DNA of 47,039 nt from Spirochaetales bacterium (GTDB lineage Bacteria > Spirochaetota > Spirochaetia > DSM-27196 > Alkalispirochaetaceae): NCBI GenBank assembly GCA_028282545.1, contig JANQHT010000076.1:1-47039 (forward strand), given 5' to 3'. Below, in pieces: positions 17,728 through 26,019 of the stretch. How positions within the stretch are numbered: the stretch's first letter is position 1; every line of letters starts with the position of its first letter. A program made the translations under genes and the position numbers. Below the pieces are notes generated by a model. The model saw nothing but the letters and a program-made list of their open reading frames with translations, did not search any database and was not told the origin of the DNA.

Positions 17728-18633
17728 GTGCCGAACCGCAACTTCTCTACCTTTATTATCGTCATCTTCGGCGTAGCCTTTGTCTCGCTCTCCGGCATAT
17801 TCATTCGAATGACCCAGGCGCCGGTGTTCGCCGTTGCGTTCTATCGAATGGTCGCGTCCACGCTGATGCTCACGCCCTTTGCCCTGATGGGTATTCGCAG
17901 GCGCATCTCGTCGAGGGCAATCCTTCTGACCGTCCTCAGTGGCGCTGTGCTGGGCGTACACTTCGCCGCGTTTATCGCGTCCGTGAAATCTACCAGCATC
18001 GTGCACGCAACCGTACTCGTCACGTTGCATCCGGTCATCGTTGTTTCTGCGGAGGCCCTCCTTCGGCGCCGACGGCCGCCGGTGGGTGTCGTCATCGCCG
18101 TCGTGGCGAGCTTGATCGGTGCGATAGTTCTCGCTTCAGGGAGTTCCTCCGGCGGCGTTCCCGTCACGCTTCGGGGGAATACCCTGGCGATCATCGGCGC
18201 CGTAACCGTCTCAATCTACATGCTCCTTGGACGCCAGGTGCGCGGCGAGGTCCCGGCGGGCCTATACAACGCACTCGTGTACGGCGTGGCGGCGCTGGTC
18301 CTTGTCTTGCCCACGGCGCTGCTGGGGCAACTGTCGGGGCCCTTCGCCCGGCGTGACATCTTCCTGGTGATCGCCTTGGCGTTCTTCTGTACCCTCCTGG
18401 GGCACAGCGTCTTCAACTGGGCCCTGCGGTACGTTTCTGCGTCGCTCGTTTCAACGACTATTCTCCTGGAGCCGCTCTTCGCCGGCGTCATCGCGGTTTT
18501 TGCGTTTTCCGAGTATCCCGGACCCGTATCGCTCCTGGGGGCTGTCCTTGTATTCGGCGGGGTCTGGGCGGTGGCGCGATTGGAAATGCCCGCGCAGGAT
18601 ACCGCAGACACAGAAAAAGGCGCCGGCGGTTAG
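17728..18633 (+). CDS. EamA/DMT-superfamily transporter
   Basis: A 301-residue integral membrane protein with ten predicted helices in two EamA repeats. The N-terminal repeat begins with IIVIFGVAFVSLSGIFIRMT and contains FYRMVASTLMLTPFAL; the second ends with LEPLFAGVIAVFAFSEYPGPVSLLGAVLVFGGV, the usual end of the family. It exports or imports a small metabolite across the inner membrane; the substrate cannot be read from sequence. GTG 17728 is 5 nt after the MCE gene stop, so it is probably co-transcribed, though a link to lipid transport is not implied. Its stop codon lies inside the loop of a minus-strand terminator hairpin. Confidence 0.85.
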   Translation: MPNRNFSTFIIVIFGVAFVSLSGIFIRMTQAPVFAVAFYRMVASTLMLTPFALMGIRRRISSRAILLTVLSGAVLGVHFAAFIASVKSTSIVHATVLVTLHPVIVVSAEALLRRRRPPVGVVIAVVASLIGAIVLASGSSSGGVPVTLRGNTLAIIGAVTVSIYMLLGRQVRGEVPAGLYNALVYGVAALVLVLPTALLGQLSGPFARRDIFLVIALAFFCTLLGHSVFNWALRYVSASLVSTTILLEPLFAGVIAVFAFSEYPGPVSLLGAVLVFGGVWAVARLEMPAQDTADTEKGAGG

Positions 18634-18644
18634 GCGCCGGCGCC
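18614..18644 (-). terminator. Rho-independent terminator of the FecR/TPR gene
   Basis: Read on the minus strand, a 9-bp perfect stem GGCGCCGGC / GCCGGCGCC (arms 18636-18644 and 18619-18627, 8-nt loop) is followed by TTTTT (18618-18614), 20 nt after the minus-strand gene stop. The arms overlap the stop codon of the convergent DMT transporter gene. On the plus strand the stem lacks a close T-run, so termination is probably one-directional. Confidence 0.8.
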
Positions 18645-18664
18645 CGGAAAACTCACGACGGAAT

Positions 18665-19573
18665 CTACAGTTTGCTTCCCGCGGTTCTGCCTATCTGTGT
18701 TTCAGGCGCCATGTCGCGGGCGCGCGCATAGGCCTGCCGGGCTCCGCCCTGATCGCCGCCAAGGGTAAGCGCTTCCGCGCGGAGGAAATAGGCCAACTGC
18801 AGTGAGAGGGGATCGCGCTCCGCCAAGCTTCCGCGCTGGGAGATAACGCGATCCGCGGCGCCTACGGCGCCGGCGGAGTCGCCCGCGTCGAGGAGTATCT
18901 GCGCCTGGAGCAGCGCGGCATCGAGGAATACCGGTGAATCCGCATCGGGTTCAATGTCGGAGAGGACGTCAATCGCCGTGTCCGCCTCTCCAAGAACAAA
19001 GGCGGTGTAGGCGAAGAAGAATCCCGCTTCTTCAACCCCGTCGGTTCCGGCGAAATCGTACGCCTCCTCGAACGAGAAGTACGCTTCTTCAAAGTCGTTT
19101 TCGGCGAGGTGCTCGAGGCCCTGATCGATGAGTTCCTGCGTGTCCTCACCGCCGGCCCAGTTGATCTCCGGTTCGGCTACCGCTTCGGAGGCGCGGACGC
19201 CGCCGACCGCCGTCTGTGTGCGCGTCTCATCGGGTTTGATGAACCGGCCCATGCGCCCGGCGATGGCGCCGGTAACGCCCGACGGAGCTGCACTATGGTC
19301 AATCTCACCCAGGTCAACGACACCGGGACGCGAAAGGCGCACCGTGGAACCGCCGACCATCAGCTCGATATAGGCTCCCGAGTCGATTCTGAGCTGTCCG
19401 TTCAACGACAGGGAGTCGCCGATAAAGACATCGCTCCAGGAACCGCCGTCGCTGAACTCGACCAGCCCCTCCACATATCCCGCCACCGCCTCCTGGGCGG
19501 TGATCGAAAACGGCAGAACGAGCAGAATCATTGCACCAATGGCCAATAGGTGGGTTCGTTTCCTTGTCATCAT
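18665..19573 (-). CDS. Exported FecR-domain protein with TPR-like repeats
   Basis: A 302-residue protein. Residues 1-26 are a signal peptide (MMTRKRTHLL, then AIGAMILLVLPFSITA). Residues about 30-85 resemble the FecR domain (GYVEGLVEFSDGG, LSLNGQLRIDSGAYIELMVGGSTVRLS). Residues about 145-300 are tetratricopeptide-like helical pairs (ALLQAQILLDAGDSAGAVGAADRVI). Such FecR/TPR proteins are periplasmic or outer-surface scaffolds; no specific partner is visible. I chose ATG 19573 because AAGGAA lies just before it and the signal peptide starts there; the frame is open to 19657 but that stretch covers the divergent gene's upstream region. A clear terminator follows. Confidence 0.75.
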   Translation of the reverse strand: MMTRKRTHLLAIGAMILLVLPFSITAQEAVAGYVEGLVEFSDGGSWSDVFIGDSLSLNGQLRIDSGAYIELMVGGSTVRLSRPGVVDLGEIDHSAAPSGVTGAIAGRMGRFIKPDETRTQTAVGGVRASEAVAEPEINWAGGEDTQELIDQGLEHLAENDFEEAYFSFEEAYDFAGTDGVEEAGFFFAYTAFVLGEADTAIDVLSDIEPDADSPVFLDAALLQAQILLDAGDSAGAVGAADRVISQRGSLAERDPLSLQLAYFLRAEALTLGGDQGGARQAYARARDMAPETQIGRTAGSKL

Positions 19574-19646
19574 TGTTTCCTTCTTTGCTACAATATAGAC
19601 CAAATGCGCGGGCTGTACCATGAAGGCCCGGCGAAAGGAGGGAAAA

Positions 19647-20309
19647 ATGAAGATCACTTACCTGGGACACTCATCGTTCCTCGTTTCCGACGGTACGGTG
19701 ACCGTCGCGATCGATCCATTTTTGACGGGGAATCCCCGGGCCGTGATGTCCGCCGACGAAATCTCCTGCGACTGGGTCGTCCTTACCCATGGACACGGAG
19801 ATCACATCGGCGACGCGATTCCTATTGCGAAGCGATGCAATGCGACCGTTACCGCACCGAACGAACTCGCCATCTACATGGGGCAGAACGGCGTAGAATC
19901 CGTAGAGCCTATGAACCCGGGTGGTGAGCTGACCACGCCGTTCGGAAGCGTTGCCTACACGCACGCCATCCATTCGTCGTCGTATGACGGTCAGTACATG
20001 GGCGTTGCCTGTGGCGTTGTGGTACGCCTGGGCGACAAAGCGTTCTACCACGCCGGCGATACGACGCTCTTCAGCGACATGAGATTGATCGGTGAGATCT
20101 ACCGACCCGACGTGGTGGCATTGCCCGTTGGCGACCGCTTCACCATGGGGCCCGCCCTTGCGGCCAGGGCGGCGGAGTTGATCGGTGCGCCGGTGGCGAT
20201 CCCGATCCACTACAAGACCTTCCCGCTGCTTGTACAGAGCATCGATGGATTTGCGCCCGCCGGCGTGACGGTCCGAGAACTTGAACCGGGGGAATCGTAC
20301 CAGGTATAG
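19647..20309 (+). CDS. UPF0173-type metal-dependent hydrolase, metallo-beta-lactamase fold
   Basis: A 220-residue protein of the metallo-beta-lactamase superfamily, close to the UPF0173/YtkL group in size and layout. It begins MKITYLGHSSFLV, has the metal-binding motif THGHGDHIGD near residue 48, a second metal ligand in FYHAGDTTLF, and ends with IPIHYKTFPLL supplying the last His. The physiological substrate of this group is unknown. ATG 19647 follows AAAGGAGGG at the correct spacing, so the in-frame upstream ATG at 19620 is not used. Divergent from the FecR/TPR gene with a 73-nt gap. Confidence 0.88.
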   Translation: MKITYLGHSSFLVSDGTVTVAIDPFLTGNPRAVMSADEISCDWVVLTHGHGDHIGDAIPIAKRCNATVTAPNELAIYMGQNGVESVEPMNPGGELTTPFGSVAYTHAIHSSSYDGQYMGVACGVVVRLGDKAFYHAGDTTLFSDMRLIGEIYRPDVVALPVGDRFTMGPALAARAAELIGAPVAIPIHYKTFPLLVQSIDGFAPAGVTVRELEPGESYQV

Positions 20310-20326
20310 CGACGTGCTCAGGTAAT

Positions 20327-21721
20327 CTATTCATCCTCGTTGGTAGGGCCGGAGTCGGCGTCGCTGGGGGTAAACGAGAAGGTAAAACGACACCCGGGAT
20401 TTCCATTCACGAAACTCGTCTCTGCGCCGAGTTGTTCGCAAAGGCTGTCGATGATCTGGAGTCCCAGCATCTCCCCTCGCCGGACGGTCTCGGTGGTTTC
20501 GAACTCCGGGCAACCCGTTCCGTTGTCCCGCACTGAGATGGCGATGACGTCGCCGTCGGTGTTGCTGATTTCAATGACAATCTCGCCGCGCTGTCCCGGG
20601 GGAAAGGTGTGTTTTGCGGAATTGGTCATCAGCTCCGTGACGATGAGTCCGCAGGCAATCGCCGAATCGAGCCCGACGCAAGGTTCTTCGCCGGCGCAGA
20701 CGATTGACCGCGCGATGTGCGCTTCCTTGCCACCGTCAACGATGTTGTGCTGCAGCTCCCGCAGGTAGTCAACGAGGTTGATTACCCGGAGTGTATCGCT
20801 CCGATAGATGAGTTCATGCACCAGGGCCATGCTGTGGATGCGTTTCTGGCTCTCGGTGATAAGGCCCGCTGTCTCGTGATCGGTGATGGTACTCTTCTGA
20901 AGCGAGAGCATGCTGATAACGATCTGCAGGTTGTTTTTCACGCGATGGTGGACTTCGCGGAGCAGTACCTCTTTTTCGGCCAGCGAATCGGAGAGGATCT
21001 GCTCGGTGTGCTCCCGGCGGTTCATCTCTTCGCCGATGCGCAACAGAGATCCCCCCACGGCGCGTCGTACGAGATCGAGTTCGTTGCGGGAGTCGCGTAT
21101 CAGCATTGAACGTCGAAGCGCTTCCGGTACGGGGTGGGCCGGGTCGGTCCGGTCCAGGTCCAGGGAGAGCGTAACGAGCGGCCGCGCGACGATGCGCAAT
21201 GCAAGTAGGTAGACGGCGAGCACGATTGCGATGACCTGGATCGCCTGAAACACCAGTTCGGTCCACAGGGCGGGACTGGAAACGGTGATTTCCCAGGGAC
21301 ACCCCTGAGCGATTTTCAACACTGCCACTCTCTGCACGATTTTGCCCCGCGTGACCGTCAGCGGGACCTCGGACTGGATGAAACGGGCCGAATCGAGTTT
21401 TTTCAGGTTGCCGGCGTGGGCCAGGATCGTGTGGCCCTTTACGACTGCCGCGGCCTGGATCGTTTCGAATGCCAGGAGGCCCCGCGTCAAGAGCCGGACC
21501 TGCGTTTCGTCAGAGGTCCAGACGCCCTTTGCCAGGCTGGGGATGATGCTCTCCCGGATCGTTTCGAGGTAGCGTTCGCCTGTTGTCCGGGCCATTGCGA
21601 CAGCCTGCAGCGTCGTCACGGTGAGGATGACGATCGTCGTCAAAACGGCCAACACAACGGTGGAAAGGGTGAGCTGAGTGGCCACGGAGGCGCGCCGGAA
21701 CGTCATGGATCGTACGCCCAC
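20327..21721 (-). CDS. Membrane-bound HisKA_2 sensor histidine kinase
   Basis: A 464-residue sensor kinase. Membrane helices at about 15-42 and 156-178 flank a periplasmic sensor of about 110 residues. A HAMP-like linker leads to the HisKA_2 dimerisation region LLREVHHRVKNNLQIV (phospho-acceptor probably His259, the His before Arg) and a HATPase domain with the N-box ELMTNSAKHTF and G-box VRDNGTG. HisKA_2 kinases usually signal to single-receiver or unusual output regulators rather than classical DNA-binding ones. No response regulator is adjacent; the nearest is at 33348. The start could be GTG 21721 or ATG 21706. Confidence 0.88.
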   Translation of the reverse strand: MGVRSMTFRRASVATQLTLSTVVLAVLTTIVILTVTTLQAVAMARTTGERYLETIRESIIPSLAKGVWTSDETQVRLLTRGLLAFETIQAAAVVKGHTILAHAGNLKKLDSARFIQSEVPLTVTRGKIVQRVAVLKIAQGCPWEITVSSPALWTELVFQAIQVIAIVLAVYLLALRIVARPLVTLSLDLDRTDPAHPVPEALRRSMLIRDSRNELDLVRRAVGGSLLRIGEEMNRREHTEQILSDSLAEKEVLLREVHHRVKNNLQIVISMLSLQKSTITDHETAGLITESQKRIHSMALVHELIYRSDTLRVINLVDYLRELQHNIVDGGKEAHIARSIVCAGEEPCVGLDSAIACGLIVTELMTNSAKHTFPPGQRGEIVIEISNTDGDVIAISVRDNGTGCPEFETTETVRRGEMLGLQIIDSLCEQLGAETSFVNGNPGCRFTFSFTPSDADSGPTNEDE

Positions 21722-22151
21722 CCCAGGTAGAGGCGGGAAAACGACAGGAAGCGTATTCCCACTCGGTACAGAATACCGTCCGTGGGGCCGGGGTAGCTAC
21801 CCAGTCCCTACCTCCGTGTGTAGTTGGCATCCCGCCGGGGGGTGATTGGCGACGGCACGTCGCCTTCCACGGGTTTGATGCCATCGCCACGGTTCAAGAG
21901 ATCCCTAGTCGGGAACGTCTTGGTAAGCGCCTGCCTGTAGGGATGGAGCGGCCGATGCTTTCTCTCCCCGGTGACCGAGTTCCCGGCCAAATTGCGTATC
22001 GTTCTTCCCGGGAGAGCTGGTAGTACTTGTTCATGGCGCATTCCTTTCGTTGGTTGGGATAGGATGTCCATCACTGTTCCGGCTCTCCTTCTTCGTGCTT
22101 ACCGTGTTGCATTTAGTATGGGATCCCGAAGTGCAAACAGAGAGTACAGTC
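21722..22151. other. 430-nt gap between sensor kinase and lipoprotein gene
   Basis: This stretch has no convincing intact gene. It holds a perfect 12-bp palindrome GGGTAGCTACCC (21791-21802) and a short minus-strand reading frame resembling a transposase N-terminus (21894-22034, listed separately). The remainder shows no domain or RNA structure that I recognise. Confidence 0.5.
21894..22034 (-). pseudogene. Possible remnant of an IS30-family transposase N-terminus
   Basis: A 46-codon frame starts at ATG 22034 after AAAGGA and reads MNKYYQLSREERYAI, resembling the opening of many IS30-family transposases (helix-turn-helix region with an LSREERYAI-type phrase). After that point the frame loses resemblance and stops at 21894; a neighbouring frame briefly gives RELGHRGE. 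Upstream, at about 22105-22135, TGTTGCATTTAGT and GAAGTGCAAAC recall terminal sequences of this family, but no matching right end was found. I infer a decayed element; it could also be chance. Confidence 0.35.
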
Positions 22152-22790
22152 TCATTCGTTCGTTTCGACGAGTTCACCATCACATGATAGTTCCACGGTC
22201 TCGCGCTTTTGGTATGTGCGCCCGTTCATTTCTACGGACTCGGAAAGGCGACACTGTCGAAGGCGGCCGCTCTCGTAGAGTTCGATCAAAGAAAACGATC
22301 CACCGTTGCATGGGATCCCATCGATCCAAACGTCCTGCGGACAAAAAAAGTAACGGAGTCTTCCGCTGGGATAAAACCCCGTGTATGCACCCATCTGATT
22401 TCCTTTGGTTCCAATACACCAATACCCTTGTACTTGAGTGTCGGATGGAAATGCGACCGTTTTTACATTGCCGGCTGGATCAAACTCAACCCACGCGCCA
22501 ATCGGTATTTCCCGGTTCCCAACGGATATGGCCGAGCCTAGAACACAACTTTTTAACGACCAGTCGTCGTAAAAGTTGGTCCATCCCGGAAGGCAGAGGA
22601 CACCGTCGCAGATTATCGAGTCGCTGATTTTTCCAATTCGCGTACCGTTCTCAACCTGCCGGAGCTTCTCGAAGTGGAGGCTCCCAACGGAAACGTCACG
22701 ACTCCAACGACTCACACACGACGTAAAAAGAAAAGGAGAAACGAGCAGAGTAACCCACAACCATCGTCTATTGGCTCTCGATCTCGTCAC
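22152..22790 (-). CDS. Putative lipoprotein with repeated Gly/Tyr-rich motifs, lower GC than surroundings
   Basis: About 212 residues from GTG 22790. The start has basic residues then a hydrophobic stretch ending in a lipobox-like cysteine (WVTLLVSPFLFTSC), so it is probably a lipoprotein. The mature part has repeated phrases with Gly-x-Trp/Tyr and basic/acidic alternation (GAWVEFDPAGNVKTVAFP, GAYTGFYPSGRLRYFF, LIELYESGRLRQC), reminiscent of MORN-like or antitoxin-like repeats, and several Cys. No known family is recognised. I chose GTG 22790 because a longer frame to 22988 would overlap the PilZ gene. Base composition looks near 50% GC, clearly below neighbours, and the gene lies beside a possible IS remnant, so recent acquisition is likely. 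Confidence 0.55.
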   Translation of the reverse strand: MTRSRANRRWLWVTLLVSPFLFTSCVSRWSRDVSVGSLHFEKLRQVENGTRIGKISDSIICDGVLCLPGWTNFYDDWSLKSCVLGSAISVGNREIPIGAWVEFDPAGNVKTVAFPSDTQVQGYWCIGTKGNQMGAYTGFYPSGRLRYFFCPQDVWIDGIPCNGGSFSLIELYESGRLRQCRLSESVEMNGRTYQKRETVELSCDGELVETNE

Positions 22791-22825
22791 GTACTCTTCC
22801 AGTAATACCGTGGATCTTTGTCCTG

Positions 22826-23797
22826 CTATTTTCTGTTCCCCGCCGTATAGAGGTGACGAAATACCTTGTACTGCGTCCTCTCGTCGAGGACGCTGAACTG
22901 GAGGTGGGCCAGACGACCGCGTCGCGACGTGCGGACCACCGTGGCGGGGATAGTGACGGGAGACCCCTTCCCGATGTGGAATTGACACTCCAGGACGGAA
23001 CCCGGCTGAAATGCGCGGCGCGGATTTGCCACGGCGGCGCCGCCCACGCTGATGTCCTCGGTTCTGGTGCGACGCGGCACGCCGTCCCCGACGGGATCAA
23101 CGATGTCGACCGTGAGTTGTGATTGTCTCCGCCGAAACCGGCGGCGCTGGCTGAAATTCACCTGGTCGGCGTGCATCAGGTAGAGCACCTTTTTGTCCCG
23201 TTTGAGTACCCTCGATTGGAAGCGATGAACGCCGCTCGCTCCCAGGGAGATAACCTCGATAGGTGTGCCGGCGGTGAATTCTCGGGCCCGGTTGTTCAAC
23301 GTGACGATGACGGCCGTGTCTGACATTCCCGTCACGTTGCCATGGATCACCCGCGTCCTGCCGTCGGAGACCGAGATACGCGCATTTCTGGCGATTTTGC
23401 GCGTCGACTGCGTGGACCGCCCGATCCCTTCCGTGTCGACTCCGATCCGGCGCGCCAGGGAGAGCACATCGCCCTCCGCGGCCAGTCCCTCCCGGATCGC
23501 CCGCTGGGAAGCGCGCCGAAAAAGCCCGTGGTCATCAAGGATCTGGTTCATGTTGCGCGGATTTTTGAGGACCCAGGCGATGCGCCGTATCGTGGCCTGA
23601 TCCCAGTCGCTCAGTTCGATCCGTTCACGGCCAACGTCCACGCGGCGGCGAACCATCGGAGTTATCGTGCGCGGTTTTGTCTTGGGTCGTATCAACCGGG
23701 CGATAAGAAGGACGACGATGATTGCGACGAGGACTCCCAGGAAGATGTACATCTCCGTGGTTGACGTCTGAAACCCGGATGAAAAATCGTAGACCAT
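22826..23797 (-). CDS. Membrane-anchored PilZ-domain protein (putative c-di-GMP receptor)
   Basis: A 323-residue protein with one N-terminal membrane helix (YIFLGVLVAIIVVLLIARLI, residues 17-36), a helical region at about 60-125, an N-terminal PilZN/YcgR-like beta domain at about 135-210, and a C-terminal PilZ domain at about 215-315. The c-di-GMP-binding signatures are present: the Arg-rich RRRFRRR at 218-224 and DISVGG at 248-253. PilZ proteins change motility or surface traits when c-di-GMP binds. ATG 23797 is preceded closely by AAGG, and a candidate promoter lies upstream. No flagellar or cyclase gene is nearby. Confidence 0.88.
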   Translation of the reverse strand: MVYDFSSGFQTSTTEMYIFLGVLVAIIVVLLIARLIRPKTKPRTITPMVRRRVDVGRERIELSDWDQATIRRIAWVLKNPRNMNQILDDHGLFRRASQRAIREGLAAEGDVLSLARRIGVDTEGIGRSTQSTRKIARNARISVSDGRTRVIHGNVTGMSDTAVIVTLNNRAREFTAGTPIEVISLGASGVHRFQSRVLKRDKKVLYLMHADQVNFSQRRRFRRRQSQLTVDIVDPVGDGVPRRTRTEDISVGGAAVANPRRAFQPGSVLECQFHIGKGSPVTIPATVVRTSRRGRLAHLQFSVLDERTQYKVFRHLYTAGNRK

Positions 23798-23814
23798 CCT
23801 TATTCCTATCGGAA

Positions 23815-23843
23815 TTTTAACGCTAAGAGTGGAGACGTGTAAA
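23815..23843 (-). promoter_or_regulatory. Candidate promoter of the PilZ gene
   Basis: On the minus strand, TTTACA (23843-23838) and TTAAAA (23820-23815) are separated by 17 nt, 18 nt before the ATG at 23797. Fits a sigma-70-type promoter. Assigned by eye. Confidence 0.4.
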
Positions 23844-23914
23844 TAAACGTTGTTGGCACGGCATCGATAGCTCTTGCCGGTTTCGCCTTTTAGCCGCGCC
23901 TCCGACGCTCCGCG

Positions 23915-25240
23915 TCAGATCGGATGATCCTTGGAAAAGCGTTCGAGTCGGTCTTGTAGCAACTCCGCCTGATCCAGGCTGAACTGCGAGACGCACGCCC
24001 GGAGCCCTTCGCGGTGCTCACTCCCGGTGACGGCCAGGGCGATCGCGCTGATTCCGTAGTAGAGTAGCTCCGAAAGCAACTCACCGCCGGTCAGGCCCGG
24101 GTAGGCGAAGGTAAAATAGAAACCGTCCGCCAGCGGCTCCGTGTCGTCGCGGTCGTAGACGATAGAAAACCCGTTCTCCAGCATAAGACGCTTCATGACC
24201 TTGGCACGCTCACCGTAGTCCGACACACCCTCGACAAAGTTGTACTCTCCGTCGTTCACCGCTCTGAGGATTGCGGCGGCACCGTACTGCGCCGAATGGC
24301 CCACCCCGGCGGTGAGGGCGTAGAGCGCACCGTACACGAGGGCGCGCCCGAACTGATCCGACGTGTAGTACCGCAACAGATCCGGATAGCGCCGGTGGAA
24401 GAGCGAATCGGAGACCATGACGATACCCATACGCTCCCCGGCGTAGCTGAACGCCTTGGAGGTGGAGAGCAGGATGACGTAGTTGTCCGTGTAGTGCGCC
24501 GCGGTTGGCTGATAAGGCGGCTCGCCCGGGCGCGAATAGTCGCGACGGAAGTCCATGCCGAAGTAGGCAAGATCCTCGATCACCGTCACGTCGTACTTGC
24601 GCGAGAGTTCGCCGATGATCTTCAGTTCGTCATCCGAAAGGCAGACCCAGGTGGGGTTGTTCGGATTCGAATAGAGGATGGAGGAGGTGAGTCCTCGTTC
24701 CAGGTATGACTCGAGCTTGGCGCGGAGTTTTGGTCCGCGGTAGTTGTAGACGTCGAACGTTTCGTAGTCGTGGCCCAGGACGGCGCACTGTTGTTTCTGG
24801 ACGGGAAACCCGGGATCGATGAAGAGGGTACCCCGCCGGAGGTGGTTGTTGCGGTTGGCGACCATAAAGGTTGCCATGCTGCCCTGCATGGATCCTACCA
24901 CCGGGATGCACGTTGACGGGGGGACCTGGATATTCAAAAAGAGCTGTGCGAAACGCGACGCCTCGTCTTTCAGCTCCGGAAGCCCGTCGATCATGGCGTA
25001 CCGTGACGAAACCCCCGATGTGAGGGCGGCTATCTGCGCATCCACGCCGATATCCGGCGTTGCCAGCCCGGGGATTCCCATCTCCATGTGGATAAAGGGA
25101 GTTCCCGTTGCACCCTCGATGTCCAGTGACAGGCGCACAAGTTCGCGGATGGAGGTCTGTGCCATATCGTGAATGCCGCTGGCGCCGATGTAGCGCTCCA
25201 CCACGGCGGGGTCGAGCGGAGCATGGGAGCGTTTTCTCAT
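23915..25240 (-). CDS. PLP-dependent class I/II aminotransferase
   Basis: A 441-residue fold type I aminotransferase. PLP-binding features: SNPNNPT at 191-197, VIEDLAYFGMD with Asp223, and Schiff-base Lys262 in LLSTSKAFSYAGERMG. The GIPGL phrase near residue 55 corresponds to the substrate-binding loop of the family. Likely a cytosolic amino-acid transaminase; specificity unknown. ATG 25240 has no ribosome-binding site and lies 7 nt downstream of a TACAAT box within a divergent palindrome, so the transcript may be leaderless. The gene is divergent from the Aat-type transferase gene with only 32 nt between them. Confidence 0.9.
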   Translation of the reverse strand: MRKRSHAPLDPAVVERYIGASGIHDMAQTSIRELVRLSLDIEGATGTPFIHMEMGIPGLATPDIGVDAQIAALTSGVSSRYAMIDGLPELKDEASRFAQLFLNIQVPPSTCIPVVGSMQGSMATFMVANRNNHLRRGTLFIDPGFPVQKQQCAVLGHDYETFDVYNYRGPKLRAKLESYLERGLTSSILYSNPNNPTWVCLSDDELKIIGELSRKYDVTVIEDLAYFGMDFRRDYSRPGEPPYQPTAAHYTDNYVILLSTSKAFSYAGERMGIVMVSDSLFHRRYPDLLRYYTSDQFGRALVYGALYALTAGVGHSAQYGAAAILRAVNDGEYNFVEGVSDYGERAKVMKRLMLENGFSIVYDRDDTEPLADGFYFTFAYPGLTGGELLSELLYYGISAIALAVTGSEHREGLRACVSQFSLDQAELLQDRLERFSKDHPI

Positions 25241-25244
25241 GGGA

Positions 25245-25263
25245 CGATTGTAGCATACAATCG
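25245..25263. promoter_or_regulatory. Palindromic divergent promoter/operator between aminotransferase and aat
   Basis: A perfect inverted repeat of 8 bp with a 3-nt centre, CGATTGTA-GCA-TACAATCG, fills most of the 32-nt gap between the two divergent start codons. Each arm contains TACAAT on one strand, a good -10 hexamer, placed 7 nt before the aminotransferase ATG (minus) and 11 nt before the aat ATG (plus). It may serve as overlapping promoters, as an operator, or both. Confidence 0.5.
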
Positions 25264-25272
25264 AATACAGCT

Positions 25273-26019
25273 ATGAGCGGCAGAGTTCCTTTCCCGGTAC
25301 TGACGGAGACCGAACACCTCCCGTACGTTCCGGCGGCGCTGGAAGGCACCGACGACGAGTTCTGCCTCTGTCCTCGCATCGACCGCGAGATGGTCGCCGC
25401 CGTCTGCCGCCACGGATACATGCCGATGGCCACCCGGGTGGGCGAGACGGACATCCTGCTCATCAAGTGCCACCGGGAACGGGTTGTCCTGGAGTTCCCG
25501 GACCTGCGCGTCTCACGGAGCACCCGCCGCCGCGCCCGGGGACTGGCCTTCTCCGTTGACCGCGCCTTTTTTCAGTGCCTGGACGGCATCGCACAACACC
25601 ATCCCGACAACAACTGGATCATTCCACCCCTGGCGGCGACCTTTGTGTCACTTCACGAACGGCCCCTGGAGGGTGTCTCGTTCCATTCCGCGGAGATCTG
25701 GGACGAAGACGATCTCGTGGCGGGCGAGATCGGATACGTCTGCGGCGCCGTATATACGAGCGTATCGGGCTTCTATCGGAAGAGTGGGGCGGGATCGGTG
25801 CAGCTGGCGTGCCTGGGGCGTCACTTAGAGAAGCGGGGTTTTGCGTTTTGGGATTTAGGGATGGAGGTGGAGTACAAGCGTACGTTGGGTGCGCGGCTAC
25901 TACCGCGGCGCGAGTTTCTTCGCGCCTATTCAGCTACGGCTTCCGCCGATCTCGCCTTCAAGGGTTCCCCGCCGGGAATGCGCCCGGCAGCGGACGTTTT
26001 GTCGTTCCACCAACCTTAA
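25273..26019 (+). CDS. aat: Aat-type leucyl/phenylalanyl-tRNA-protein transferase family protein
   Basis: A 248-residue protein aligned by eye with the Aat family: VSRSTRRRARG corresponds to the ISRSMKR region, NNWIIPPLAATFVSLHE to TWITRGVVEAYHRLHE, AEIWDEDDLVAGEIGYVCGAVY to EVWREDELVGGMYGVAQG, and GFAFWDLGMEVEYKRTLGARLLPRREFL to the C-terminal part ending in SLGACEIPRRDYL. These enzymes add Leu or Phe from tRNA to N-terminal Arg/Lys, making an N-degron for ClpS/ClpAP. The N-terminal half diverges from E. coli Aat (HGYMPMA replaces the RGIFPW region), so the donor specificity might differ. ATG 25273; no Shine-Dalgarno. Its 3' end overlaps a minus-strand gene remnant. Confidence 0.75.
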   Translation: MSGRVPFPVLTETEHLPYVPAALEGTDDEFCLCPRIDREMVAAVCRHGYMPMATRVGETDILLIKCHRERVVLEFPDLRVSRSTRRRARGLAFSVDRAFFQCLDGIAQHHPDNNWIIPPLAATFVSLHERPLEGVSFHSAEIWDEDDLVAGEIGYVCGAVYTSVSGFYRKSGAGSVQLACLGRHLEKRGFAFWDLGMEVEYKRTLGARLLPRREFLRAYSATASADLAFKGSPPGMRPAADVLSFHQP

